Shown piece by piece: positions 35,260-46,508 of a stretch of 64,000 bases of DNA (position 1 is the first letter of the stretch; each line of letters opens with the position of its first letter). Below the pieces are notes generated by a model. It ran no database searches and had not been told where the DNA came from. It saw only the letters and a program-made list of their open reading frames with translations. The stretch covers positions 1 to 64,000 of the forward strand of contig JAKJXP020000107.1 of NCBI GenBank assembly GCA_022225965.2, given 5' to 3'. The DNA is from Diatrype stigma (lineage: Eukaryota > Ascomycota > Sordariomycetes > Xylariales > Diatrypaceae). The translations under genes were made by a program, and so were the position numbers.

Positions 35260-36460
35260 TGCTGCTGTTGATGTTGACGGGAGTTGGGCTGCGAGGTTGT
35301 CTGCTGCTGGCGGGCTGGCGGGAGCGGTTCGGCCAGTGTGTATGTGTATTCCACTATGTATGTACGTGTATTCCCTGTATTCCACATTTCCAGCGACGCT
35401 GCCACTAATGGCGCCTGCAAGACCCGGTTGTCCAGGGGATTGGCGCTCGAAAGTACCGGATTTGTGGCTAGGGCCTGCACTAATTCCCCATCTCGAACCA
35501 CCTGGACATGCTGGACCAACAGCTCCCAATGCTCCCCTATTTCCTTCTCCACCTTTTTCCCAGAGGGGGAGCGGTGGCGCCAGAGTCGTCGCCATGGCCC
35601 ATCTCCCCCATCTCTCATTTCCCATTTCCCGTTTCCCCTCACGTACCTATCGTTGCTCTATCGATAGCGCCGATAACCCGGCCGATTGATTACTTTGTTA
35701 GTTAGAGGTAAACTTAGAGGTAAACACTGCCAGAAAACGTGGCGTTCCCAGCCAGCCCAAGGTCCCGAGCACGCCAGCCAAGGCCAAAGAACCACTTGGA
35801 TTCACCGATCAAGTGGGGCTGCGGCAGATAGCCACTGAAGCTCTTTAAAGTGCCCGGATCGGAGCCAGATCTTCAGGGTCCAGGCTAGTACCTATACGTG
35901 TAAATATTACTTACATGTAGGAGGTATGTGGTGTGTTTACACGCAAGGCAATAAATAGACCACCGGATAGAGAGTATTTGGAGACAAAGTGTATAGGTAG
36001 TTATACCATCATTATACAGTTGTCAGAAAGTCTATTTACTCGTTAATTCATCTGATCTATCATGTAACTAAGTCTAAGCTTAAAAGCTTTAACGGTAAAT
36101 CACAATCATCGCCAGTAGGTTTTAGTCTAGCCTGTAGGCATGTCTGCATTGAGACGGCAACACGCCATCCCAACCTCCCGCACCGGACTATCGGGATTTT
36201 CAGAATTACCAGCTAGCAAAGGTTCGAAGACATTCCATCAAATATTGACTCCATTTGGTTATTCTGTCAGATATGTACTTTGAGATGAGACCAGGCCCCA
36301 AGTAATTCCCGTAGATCCCTTGTCGACCCCGTCAGAAGGCCCGAGCAAACGCCTAGTAGCCTGTATATCTGCCGGACTCCGAGTCGAGATATCCTTGAAA
36401 TGGGAATACCCCATCCGGAATTCTGTTTCTCTATGTATGTAGATCACCCTCTCCCGCTTT
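34644..36460. other. Upstream region of alpha-actinin with triplet repeats
   Basis: Contains CTG/CAG triplet runs (about 35223-35275) and GGTGCT-type repeats (about 35107-35160). They create long open frames on both strands, among them a 207-codon Ser/Pro/Thr-rich minus-strand frame (34453-35076) that overlaps alpha-actinin exon 1 in another frame. I treat these as leader sequence rather than genes, but a spliced N-terminal extension cannot be excluded. Beyond 35700 the sequence is AT-richer and featureless. Confidence 0.45.
35223..35275 (-). repeat. CTG/CAG triplet repeat
   Basis: Around 15 CTG triplets, with a few CTC/TTG interruptions, upstream of the alpha-actinin gene. Read on the minus strand this is a CAG run (poly-Gln in one frame). 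It lies outside the supported coding exons. Confidence 0.9.
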
Positions 36461-38760
36461 TTACTCTTTAAAAGCATCCATGTCCCTCAACGCGGTTGCA
36501 AGCCGCCTGTAGTCTCGCAGCAGCTCCAAGACCTCGCTGAGCTTCAAATCTGATGGGTTCTGCAGCTCCATAAACCTCTTGTTCGGCGGGGCGACCTTTG
36601 GGTTTTCTTTTGGCGGCAACGCTGCGGCGATATCCGGGAATGCCTGTAACCATGAGTGATGGGCTAGCCGTAACAGGTCAATGGGAGTACTTACCGTGCT
36701 CAAATCGCCGCCTTCCACCGTCTTATTGCCGGTATCCTTAGGGGCTTGCTGAGAAGCCGGACGGCCAAACCCCCGCATCATACTCATGCCGGAAAATCGG
36801 TTCATCGGGTTCAAGGAGTTCCCAAGATTCCGCATCGATTCGACCAAGGGAGCATTGGCTGTAGAAGGAGGCGTTCCAGAGGGAGACGAAGTTGCTTCCT
36901 TGTTATCCTCGGCGAAGACCACCTTCTTGCTGCTACTTGCACTCCTCGTACTCCTCGCGCTGTCGACACTCTGATCTCTGTCCGTCTTCTTGCCACCAAC
37001 AAGAGATAGCACTTTGTCGTCCCTAACTGGCCCAGTTCTGTCGGTATTTTCGCTCTCACGAACGGGAACCAAGCCACTAGTAGGACCATCATCATCCGGA
37101 GGTGGAGTTCCAATGAGCTTTCGAGCATCATCTAGTGTTCGTGGAACAATCAGCTCTTTCCCCTCAGCCGTAGTATCACGAACTTTGCCCAGTAAAAATT
37201 TATAGCTGTCGCCTAGACTTGCACCAATGGTCTTGAAACCTTGATCCGCCGTGTTTAACAAAGAGTCGCTAGCATTTCCAATGGCTTGGGCCGGAGTATG
37301 GATAAGATCACTCAGTCTACGTCGTGGCGCACTTCCTTCTGGAAGAGGCTTCAGTCCCGCCGCGTTCTCGGTTGTAGTGCTAGGCGGGCTCGAAGAGGCC
37401 GCGGAAAGACCTGCTGTGTACGCCGGAGGAAAGGTCTCGGTCTTTGACGTTCCAGAGTCGCCATCAGATTTAGGCTGCCCTGATGCTTGTTCATCAGCTC
37501 GCAGGCTTGCGAGGTCTACTGTGTCTAAGAACGTAATGGCAGCTTCCAAATTCGTTAGACAGTAAGCGGTCTCGCCCTCCATTTTCTCCTCCCAGCGGAA
37601 TCGGCGTATGAAATTGGCATCACTGATCACATTGAGTTTTTCAGGGGGCATGGTGATGAGTGTATATATGAGCATAGGCATGATTTCGTCAGCCGAGGAA
37701 GACGGGTGGAAATGAGACAAGGTGTCCACAATGCTCTTATGGGCAGCCTTGAGGTAATTGAGTTTCCCAAGCGGGTACCTCTTCTCGTTCATAACTGTCA
37801 GGTCTTTCCGGGCTTGTGCAAGATATTCGCGGATCTCATCTTGTTTCTTCGTGATGGCGTCAGGGTCGTCACTTGCGAGTTCCCCAACATCAACCCCTAG
37901 ATCTGTAGGTCCGATACCTACAAGGCCAAGAGCAGCTGTTTTCGATCTCAGCCTATCGTCTTGTGCCTCATCATGGGTGCTTCTATGACGATAGATCCTA
38001 TCGTATATGCCCTCACAGAGACGTCGTTCGACTCCCTCTTCTAGCATGACCTTCTTCTGCTCCAATAGTTTTCTAATCTGCTTCCGGTGTGCGAATTCCT
38101 CCGCGGTAAGCATCTGCTGTTCAGTCTCCTTCGTTGGAGTCCCCTTTGTCTTATCCCTGCTGCCAAGGGATGCCGCTTTAGCTCTCAGTATACTAGCAGC
38201 AGAAGAGGTTCGAGAGGTGCTTGTAGGGTTGGCTGTGGTGGACGTATCTCGAGACTGGCGGGTTGCCAAGCTGGAGATGTGTGTTTGGATATGAGAAGCG
38301 GCTACATGGTAGAAGTCTTGAAACATTCTAGATAGGTTGTCGATGTTTGGAGGTTTGGAGTGGATTTTGGCAGACAACGAATCTATGAAGCTGGGAGAAG
38401 GCACCATCATGTTAACAATCAAAATCTCTGTATGCCGGCGAACCAAACTCACTTGTCTATCATGCTCACGAGCTCTATTGGGATCTCATCCATATCTACA
38501 GAAGCTCGAGGGGGTTCCATGGGATCTTCATTGGCCTCATATTCGAAGGTATCGGCGCCTGGTGGCGGAACCTTATGAGGTGAGCCCGTTTCTGCTACGG
38601 TGATTTCCGGGACCGTGCCATCATGGAAAGTATTTGCCCGCTTGGGGCTCAACAACGGGTCCTTTGATTCGGAAATTTGATGCCTAGGGAGCGACTTGGT
38701 GCTTCTGAGCGAACCGGGACGCGGCTCCGTGGTGCCCTTGGGCGGAGTGCCGGGGGCCAT
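36461..38760 (-). CDS. VPS9-domain Rab5-type guanine nucleotide exchange factor
   Basis: VPS9 proteins activate Rab5-class GTPases in early endosomal and vacuolar traffic. Exons: 38453-38760 and 36461-38390 (donor GTGAGT, acceptor CCCAG), giving 745 residues. A third intron of 51 nt (36644-36694, GTAAGT...TTACAG) is possible; it is a multiple of three and frame-neutral, and removing it gives 728 residues. The VPS9 fold is at about 280-420: a helical lead-in (RKQIRKLLEQKKVMLEEGVE), the core SSSADEIMPMLIYTLI with the conserved catalytic-type Asp, PPEKLNVISDANFIRRFR, and GETAYCLTNLEAAITFLD. The N-terminal 100 residues and the region after 440 are Ser/Pro-rich and disordered. The ATG at 38760 is the first in frame. 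I cannot name the specific yeast counterpart. Confidence 0.85.
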
Positions 38761-39186
38761 TTGGAACACTTTGGCAGACACTGTTGGTAGATGGTTGAAT
38801 CGATGATTAGTTCCTACTCCAATTACTCGGTGAGGGATGGTCTCGGAGGCGTCAAGACGAGGCGGGACATGGTTATAGCGGTTCGGAACTGGAAAGGCAT
38901 ATTATTCGGGTTGAACCATGCTTACGTAGGTATGCTCGAGTCAGAGAATTAGGTGATGACAAGGGCAGTTGTTATAGTTATAGCTAAGGCCATCTGATAT
39001 AGTATCCGAACTCCAACGTCGTACAAACTGTATCAGGACATCAAAGCAGGCTGAATCGCTAACTGTGACACTATCGTGTAGACTAAGTAAATAGGGGGAT
39101 AATAGCTAGAGTGTGGATCAAATGGCCGTCTCGGTGTTTGGGAATCTTGAGGGAGCTTCACGTCACACGTTCTGAGGTCAGGGTTG

Positions 39187-39209
39187 TTGCGTTGCGTTGC
39201 GTTGCGTTA
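39187..39209 (+). repeat. GTTGC pentanucleotide repeat
   Basis: About four and a half tandem copies of GTTGC in the divergent space upstream of the VPS9-domain gene. Confidence 0.9.
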
Positions 39210-39713
39210 CGTTCCGGGTGGAAGGTCGAGTGTCTTATCGATGGGTTGATAACGTCGAGGAGCAGGCGGGACCTCAGTTACATCTGAGAGCTACCTACCT
39301 CCTTGTCCGTGTAATGCACTGCTGACTAGTCCGTGTTCGTATATTAATTCCTAATTATGCATGTCCTTAACCTGTAACTAGTCTTCCTTAGGTAATATTT
39401 ACCTAGTATCTAGTATGTACTCAGCTACCTCATACTCAACCGTCGTTGGCTACATATGTAGGTACCATATTAAATGTTGACGATATATCCAGGCTGCCAG
39501 GTGCCATTTACGTTCATATGCCTGTATTTTGCTGTCACCTATCAGCTTACGTAGGTATGGCTACTCCAAGGTACCTAGCATCCAAGTCGGCATGAAAGAA
39601 ACACCTAAACCCAATGGAAGGAACAGAAAGACACTGGACACATGGTCCATCCAATGGTGGGACTAGCTTGTCATGCGGGGAGAGGTTGAACATGCCGACA
39701 TGCCAACCAGTCG

Positions 39714-39714
<1 letters not shown>

Positions 39715-39749
<35 letters not shown>

Positions 39750-39750
39750 C
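39715..39750 (+). repeat. CCAG tetranucleotide array
   Basis: About nine tandem copies of CCAG followed by degenerate CCCG/CCTG units. The motif is the reverse complement of the CTGG array at 47413. Confidence 0.9.
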
Positions 39751-40654
39751 GCCCGCCCTGCCTGCCTGCCCGGCATTTCAGCGTTCCAGCCAGAGTGGCA
39801 CAGTGGGCAGCCAGGCAGCGTGGGCGAAACCTAGCGACAACGCTGCGTCGCTGCAAGGTCAGGTCCGGTCCTTATCGCACTTGGCGCTAAGCCCTCTCGA
39901 GAATGGGGGCTCGCGGGTGACGGGGCTGGTACGATTAGGCACCTGCTAAGTTGTATGTACTGTATGTATGTATGTATGTAGGTAGGTAGATGCCGGGGTG
40001 CGACAGCTAATGGCAAATCGGAGCATTGGAATCCGATCCACCTCAGTCGTCATAAGGCCAGCCGGTGGCACGCGGTCAGGGCGGTATCGACAAGTGGAGG
40101 CTTACCCTGTTGCATGTGCGCGCATCTTATACAAAGCCTACATCCTACCGTACCTACATACCTGCTGCCTGCCTATCTTACCTGGTTGTCAAGTACCTAC
40201 CTACATAGTCTACCGGAAACACCCTCTGAATCAACCTTCGTTCACCTACCTCGTAGTCATCGTAGTCATCAACTTCGACTCGCAAAACACATCGACACAG
40301 CTCGCACTATCATTGATTCTATCTCCCCTCCAACGCCACATAGTCTGGGTCGCGCAGTCCGTCTTAGTTGGCCTTCTCTGGAAGAATAGTTATTTACGTA
40401 CCTGGTTATCTCCTGAACTTACAGTCTTACACCCAGTACCTCAGATAGCTCCAATACGCATACCTACCGAGGTGGCTACCCAGGTCAGGAGGTACGGTTA
40501 ATCAAAGAGAGTGGTTACCGAACATGTTTGGACGAGTGTATGCCTTGATTGTTTGCTAGCATTATTCATTCATTATTTGCCTACTCCCTACTCCTGGCAG
40601 TGTCTTCGTTTCAGTCCATAGTTGATCTATACCTTTGCCTCCAAATCCGCTACG

Positions 40655-42683
40655 ATGATTCCGAGACCGAAGCGACCGACATGCCGCTCTGCTGGCAGAG
40701 TTACCGCCCAACTGCTCTTGTCATTTGTCGCTATATCAGCTTCGCCAGCTGTTGCCGATGGTATACACGGGTCTGGATCTAATCCTGCGGATTTCATATC
40801 CGGTTCGCCCATATTAGCCCCCTTGATACCCGAGCCACCACAGCCAGCCGAGCATACCTTCGTATGTTGTTCCCTTCAACGTCATCATAACATGGCATTT
40901 CGCTAAACCACTTGTAGACGCTTCGGCATATTTTCCATCATGGAACCTACCAACATCCCGGTCTGCACCGACGCAAAGACGTTCTCGAGCCCGAAGCTGA
41001 AGTATGGCTAACCGAGAGCGATGGCTACGCGGCCGAGCGAATCCCATCCCTGAAAGCGAAGAGTCAACCTCGACGGATCGAACGGATGATAGACAGGAGG
41101 CCGAGCGTTGTTGACCCTATGGTTGCTGAGGCTCGTGAAAGGGGGGCCATCTTCGCAAGCTCCCCCGGGGCTTGGACTGTGGATGACGTACCCGGACCAA
41201 ACGTCGCCGACAAGGAGACTGTCCTTACCATGGCCCTCATAGCCGCTGATGCCTACGTCGAAAAGCCAGGAATGCCAGACTGGGAGGAGGTTGGCGTGCC
41301 CTTCAACAGAACTGAGGACTTCGGTTGGGAGAGCGACGGCCTGCGTGGCCATATTTGGGGAGATGAATTAAACTCAACCATCGTCATCGGCCTCAAGGGT
41401 ACCTCGCCGGCTGTTTTCGATGGAGAGGGTACGACGACGAATGACAAGGAAAACGACAACTTGTTCTTCAGCTGCTGCTGTGCGCAGCAAGGCCAGTGGT
41501 CCTGGCATCAAGTATGTGATTGCGCAACGGGAACTTACCAGTGCAACAACACCTGCGTAAAGCAGGCCTTGTATGCCGAGAACCGCTATTACCAGGCTGC
41601 TAGAGAGCTCTATGCGAACGTGACGGAGCTCTACCCGGAATCCAACATCTGGGTCGCTGGGCATTCACTAGGTGGCGCGGTTAGTTCACTGCTTGGCCTC
41701 ACCTACGGTCTGCCAGTGGTCACCTTCGAGGCTGTGCCTGAAGCCCTTGCTGCCGGTCGACTCGGCTTGCCGGTTCCTCCACATGCAGACCCAAACTATC
41801 CCCAGACACGTGAATACACCGGGACGTTCCACTTTGGCCACACGGCCGACCCTATTTATGTCGGCACGTGCAACGGTGCGACAGCTACGTGCTCCTTCGC
41901 AGGTTATGCCATGGAGTCGGCGTGCCACACCGGCTACGAATGTACCTACGATACCGTAGCAGACAAGGGTTGGCGCGTCGGCATAGGTACCCACAAGATA
42001 AGGTCGGTGATCAACGACGTCATCCGTAAGTACGACGATGCCGCGGAATGCAAGTTCACGCCGGAATGCCGCGACTGCGCGAACTGGAAGATGTACGAGA
42101 GCAATAGTACGGATCCAACGTCCTCGTCTACTACTTCCACTACGTCGAAGACGCGAACCCGGACCGCCACTTGCGAAACCCCTGGTTGGTGGGGTTGTCT
42201 GGATGAGTCTACGACCACTGGGTCTGCGACGACAACTACTACAAGTTCGTCAACCTCGACGTGCAAGACACCTGGATGGTAAGTTTCTGGCCCTCTTCAA
42301 TTGCTTGGATATATGTTAATGGATGGCCTAGGTTCGGATGCAAAGACGAGACGACAACTACGACCACGACGACTACCACCAGCACTACCACGTCCGCAAC
42401 TACGACGTGTGAGACTCCTGGCTGGTGAGTAAAGGGACTATCTTATGTATTAAAAGATCACCAACTAACCGTTATCAGGTTCGGCTGTAATGACAAGACC
42501 ATGACGGCACCAACTACTGCCACGCCGCTGCCACATCCCATCACTACACCACCACCAGTGATGACCAAGGCGCCATCACCTGAACCGACCGCTACAACAA
42601 CGGTAACGACGTCGTGCGTCAGGCGGAACTGGGTCGGTATATGTAAGGAATACGGAGAAGGGACGGCGCTCGCGGAGCTATGA
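40655..42683 (+). CDS. atg15: Autophagic lipase Atg15
   Basis: Vacuolar phospholipase that dissolves autophagic bodies; it reaches the vacuole through the multivesicular-body route as a type II membrane protein. Exons: 40655-40861, 40918-42278, 42332-42424 and 42479-42683, giving 621 residues, with clear donors (GTATGT, GTAAGT, GTGAGT) and acceptors. An N-terminal hydrophobic segment (about residues 19-35) is the membrane anchor. The lipase class 3 nucleophile elbow GHSLGG puts the catalytic Ser at 319. Family strings [15 protein letters not shown] and ADPIYVGTC are present. After about residue 440 the chain becomes a Thr/Ser-rich tail with three copies of a C(E/K)TPGW(F/W)GC motif. The second and third copies are each interrupted by an intron inside the Trp codon. 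The start was chosen as the first ATG before the anchor. Confidence 0.93.
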
Positions 42684-43252
42684 TTTTGCTTGCTTACCGC
42701 TAAACATCATTATTGTTATTTTTATCACCCTTACTTAGCATTGGCATACGGCACGGACTTGACATAGCCCATACATACATAGAAGTAGGTAGATCAGTCC
42801 AGGAGTTTGAGTTTTCTTGGATTAGCATGAAGCGTGGTTGGCAGAACTATCCGCCTCATGAGAATGAACACAACAATCAAAATTTTTTTTTTTTTTTTTT
42901 TTCAAAACGAATCCCCATCATCGTATTGTGCATGTCCACGTGCATTTTGTATTTTTTGTCTACCCTGCCCTGCACCACCGCCATCCTTGGTCCCGAACTC
43001 CAGGTTGACAAAAGTAAGTATAGGCGTTCTTCGAGCTCGCCACCACCGCCGCCGCTGACTTGGTACGACTATATATCACACCGAGGTAGACAAGGGGGAT
43101 AGATAGATTACAAGGGTCTAAAATCGAGTCTCCAAGTAATATAGACAGGAACTAACCCATCCATCCACCCACCCACTATCTCCAATAAATGACCAACGGA
43201 GCAAGTCACATAATCATGACACTCAAGTTTTCCTCCGTCTACCTACTCCCCC
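42684..43252. other. Convergent intergenic space with a poly-T tract
   Basis: Holds the 3' ends of atg15 (+) and ade5,7 (-), a run of 20 T (42883-42902) and a CCATCCACCCACCCA stretch near 43158. No gene is supported. Confidence 0.6.
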
Positions 43253-43892
43253 CTAATCCCAGCTCTCCAGATTCCTCAACACGCAGCCCTCACCGCCCCC
43301 CTCGACCAGCCGACCAATGACATACACCGTCTCTCCGGCCTCGCGCAGCCTCGCCGCGACGTCATCCGCGTCGGCAGCCGCGACGGCGGCCACCATGCCG
43401 ACGCCGACGTTGAAGGTGCGGGCCAGCTCGGCGGCGTCGACGTTGCCAGCGCGCTTGAGCCAGCGGAACACGGGGGGCAGATCCCAGGTCGCGACGTCGA
43501 TCTCGGCGGCCACGCGCCCGCCCGGCGGCAGCATCCGCGGCACGTTCTCGACCAAGCCGCCGCCCGTGATGTGCGCGAGGCCCTTGAGGCGCGGCAGCAC
43601 GCTCAGGACCGGGCGCACGTAGATCCGCGTCGGGGTCAGGAGGGAGCGGCCGACTGTCGTCGTTTTTGTTTTGGTTTCCGTCTGCGCTTCCCAGGGCGCC
43701 GGCGCGTCGTAGGCGACGTTCTCGCGGGCGAGGATGCGGCGCACGAGGGAGAAGCCGTTGGAGTGGACGCCGGCGGAGGCGAGGCCGAGGAGCACGTCGC
43801 CGGGCGCCATCTTGTCGTGGGCCGGCAGGCGGTTCGCCGGCAGCATGGCGCCGATGGCGGCGCCGGCCGCGTCGTAGTCGTCGTCGCGGTAC

Positions 43893-43924
<32 letters not shown>

Positions 43925-45658
43925 GAGGGCGCAGCCCGCGGCGCGGCAGCCCGCCGCCACGCCCTCGACGAAGCTGGCCGCCGTGGCGCCCTCCAGCCGG
44001 CTGCACCCGAAGTAGTCCAGGAACATGAGCGGCTCGGCCCCCTGCACCACCAGGTCGTTGACGTTCATCGCCACCAGGTCGATGCCCACCGTGCTGTGGT
44101 CGCCCACGGCCTGCGCCACCATCAGCTTCGTGCCGACGCCGTCGATGGCGCCCACGAGGATCGGCGCCTCGGCGTTGGCCGCCGCGGAGCAATAGCCGGC
44201 TTTCGCCAGGTCGACCTCGCCCCCGAACCCGCCGATCTCGGCGTCGGCTCCGGGCCGCGCCGTCGACCGCACCGCCTTGCGGATGCGCTCGACGAACTGG
44301 TTGCCCGCGTCGATGCTGACGCCCGACTGCGCGTACGTCAGCGCCTCCTTGGTCTGGCCCGTCGGCTTGAAGGCCCGGTGCGCGATGTCCTTCCGGTAGT
44401 ACATTCCCTTGAACTGGATCAGCTTGACGCCCTCGTAGGCCCGGTCGACGGCGGCGCGGAGGCTCTCGGCGGCGGTGGCGCTAGCGGCGATTACGCGGCC
44501 GCCCGCCGTCTTTAGGATGTTGTCTGTTAACTTCGTGCCGGCGTGGAATATGTTGATGTCGGCGGGCGGGGTCGAGACGGTCATCTCGTCACCCTTAGCA
44601 TAGGACTCGGGGTACCCGCCGGCGGCTACCACAACGGTCGCGCTGAACTTGGGCTCGACCTTGACCGACACGCTGTCGAGGTGGCCCTGCGAGCAGGCGA
44701 CCATGATCTTGGCCAGATCCGTGTCTTCGGACAGCAAGGGTAGGACAGTCTGCGTCTCGGGATCGCCGAACCGTACGTTATATTCGAGGACCTTAGGCCC
44801 GCTCGCGGTGATCATGAGACCCGTGAATAAAACGCCCTTGAAGGGGATCTCGTCCTTGCGCATGCCGTCGATGGTCGGTTGGATGATCTCCCGGTCAATC
44901 TGTGCCACCAACTCCGGCGTCGCGAGATTCGTTGGCGCGTAGCAGCCCATACCCCCCGTGTTCAGGCCCGTGTCTCCCTCGCCGATTCTCTTGTGGTCCT
45001 GGGCGGGGGGCAGGGATTTGATTATGTGGCCGTCGCTGAAGGTCAGCACGCTTAGCTCATCACCAGTGAGGAATTCCTCGATAACGATCTCGTCTCCGGC
45101 CGACCCAAACTCCCTCTTCAGCATGACGTCCTCGAGCGCCTTGTACGCCTCCTCTTTCGTCTGGGGGATGAGGACGCCCTTCCCCGCCGCGAGACCACTG
45201 GCCTTGATGACGACGTTATGCTGGACGCTGTCGAGGTATGCGCGGGCTTTGTTGTAATCGGTAAAGTTCTCGTAGGCGGCGGTGGGGATTCTGTGCTTCC
45301 TCATGAAGTCCTTGGAGAAGGTCTTGCTCCCCTCCATGCGGGCGGCCTCCGCTGACGGGCCGAAGCTCGCGATCCCGGCATCCTCGAAGAAGTCGACGGC
45401 GCCGGCGACGAGGGGCGCTTCGGGACCGGGCACAACGTAGTTGATGTTGTTTTTCCGCGCCAGGTCGAGCAGGGCGGGGAAATCCTCGGCCGATACTACC
45501 GTGTTGTTCGTGGTCTTGGGACAGATGGCTGTGCCTCCATTCCCCGGTACTGCGGTGATGGACTCGACCAGAGGGGATTGACTCAGCCTCCAAGCAATGG
45601 CATGCTCTCGGCCTCCATTTCCAATCAGGAGAACACGGAGCGGGTATTTGATGCCCAT
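43253..45658 (-). CDS. ade5,7: Bifunctional GAR synthetase / AIR synthetase (Ade5,7)
   Basis: Catalyses two steps of cytosolic de novo purine synthesis: ligation of glycine to phosphoribosylamine (GAR synthetase) and ring closure of FGAM to AIR. It is a single exon of 801 residues, matching the usual length of the fungal fusion. The N-terminal half has the GARS opening VLLIGNGGREHAIAWRL, the ATP-grasp region (IKASGLAAGKGV) and EYNVRFGDPETQ. The C-terminal half, from about residue 440, has AIRS motifs AIDGVGTKL, GGETAEMPGMY and HITGGGLVENVPRML. The Ala/Gly-rich AIRS half is markedly more GC-rich than the N-terminal half, which opens long spurious frames on both strands. A probable 5' leader intron lies at 45697-45763 (GTGAGT...CTTTCTAG). 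Confidence 0.97.
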
Positions 45659-46508
45659 TGTGCAATGCCCGGATTTCCAGGGGACAACCTTCGAAACTAG
45701 AAAGGCAAGTTAATGTCTAGCGAGTAAGGGAAGTATGACGGTTGTTCCCGGATGAGAACTCACCAATTGACTATGAGATAACCTTGGCCAATTGCAGGGC
45801 CATTCGATCCAAAGAGGCTCGACAAATAAATGCAGAATGCGGCTTGGCTGTGTTTGCTAGGGGGAACAATAGAAATTTTCTGCCTAATAAATTACCCCTC
45901 AGCTGTTAGCTACGACAGAGAGGATTGAGGATTGCCCCTCCCCCGCATAATCTCCATAACTGCTGCACAGCACCAGTGCACACGCACTAATGCGGCTGGA
46001 TAAGCTGATAGACCCCAGCTAAAGCCTGAGGTCTGCAGCCAGGGCAGGGGGCTAAAGTGCATTAGCTATAGGCATGATGGGATCTCACGATGACATGATA
46101 CCTATTTCCACTCATACAGCTGCAGTGGGATAGCCACTCTACATCCAAAGGGGAGTTCATGGTAGACCACTCAGAGGTGTAATGATGCCCAGGCGAAAGA
46201 CGCCATCACATGCATGTCTGCACTCTGCATTCTGCATGTGCAGCAACGACTTACAGCACGACTTACAGCACGACCAGACCCCTGGATGGCGCTAAGCCTT
46301 TATTGTTCATAGCGGCCCACAGCGGAATTAGCCGTATATTGATCACGTCTTCCTGGACGTCCTTTGGTCCTGTCTATCCCACTCTCAATGTTCCATGTTC
46401 ACCTTTCAGGCTTTCCAGGGCCCGGCTTTCCATCCTAAATAAAGCCCACCCATTGCCAGCTACTCTCTTGACCAACACCAGGCTATCATAGAAACCCACG
46501 CTGTCGCC
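45659..46508. promoter_or_regulatory. Divergent promoter region of ade5,7 and dephospho-CoA kinase
   Basis: About 850 bp separate the start codons of two divergently transcribed metabolic genes. On the ade5,7 side a leader intron is predicted at 45697-45763: donor GTGAGT, branch-like ATTAACTT, acceptor CTTTCTAG on the minus strand. No TATA box or specific activator site is clear. A TTACAGCACGAC duplication is seen near 46251-46272. Confidence 0.5.

Larger units (their letters stand above)
38761..40654. other. Divergent intergenic region between VPS9 gene and atg15
   Basis: Shared upstream space of a minus-strand and a plus-strand gene. It holds a GTTGC pentamer repeat (39187-39209), a CCAG tetramer array (39715-39750) and a TATG run (about 39961-39978). 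The last 500 bp are pyrimidine-rich, as expected for the atg15 leader. A 167-codon frame at 39998-40501 is open but of random composition, and I do not call it. Confidence 0.5.

Noticed and set aside
39998..40501. 167-codon plus-strand frame upstream of atg15
   Set aside because: Lies in the pyrimidine-rich leader of atg15. The composition looks non-coding and no family is recognised.
43362..44515. Long frames of 276 and 314 codons on both strands inside ade5,7
   Set aside because: They lie in the GC-rich AIR-synthetase coding half, where stop codons are rare in all frames. The ade5,7 frame has clear family motifs.
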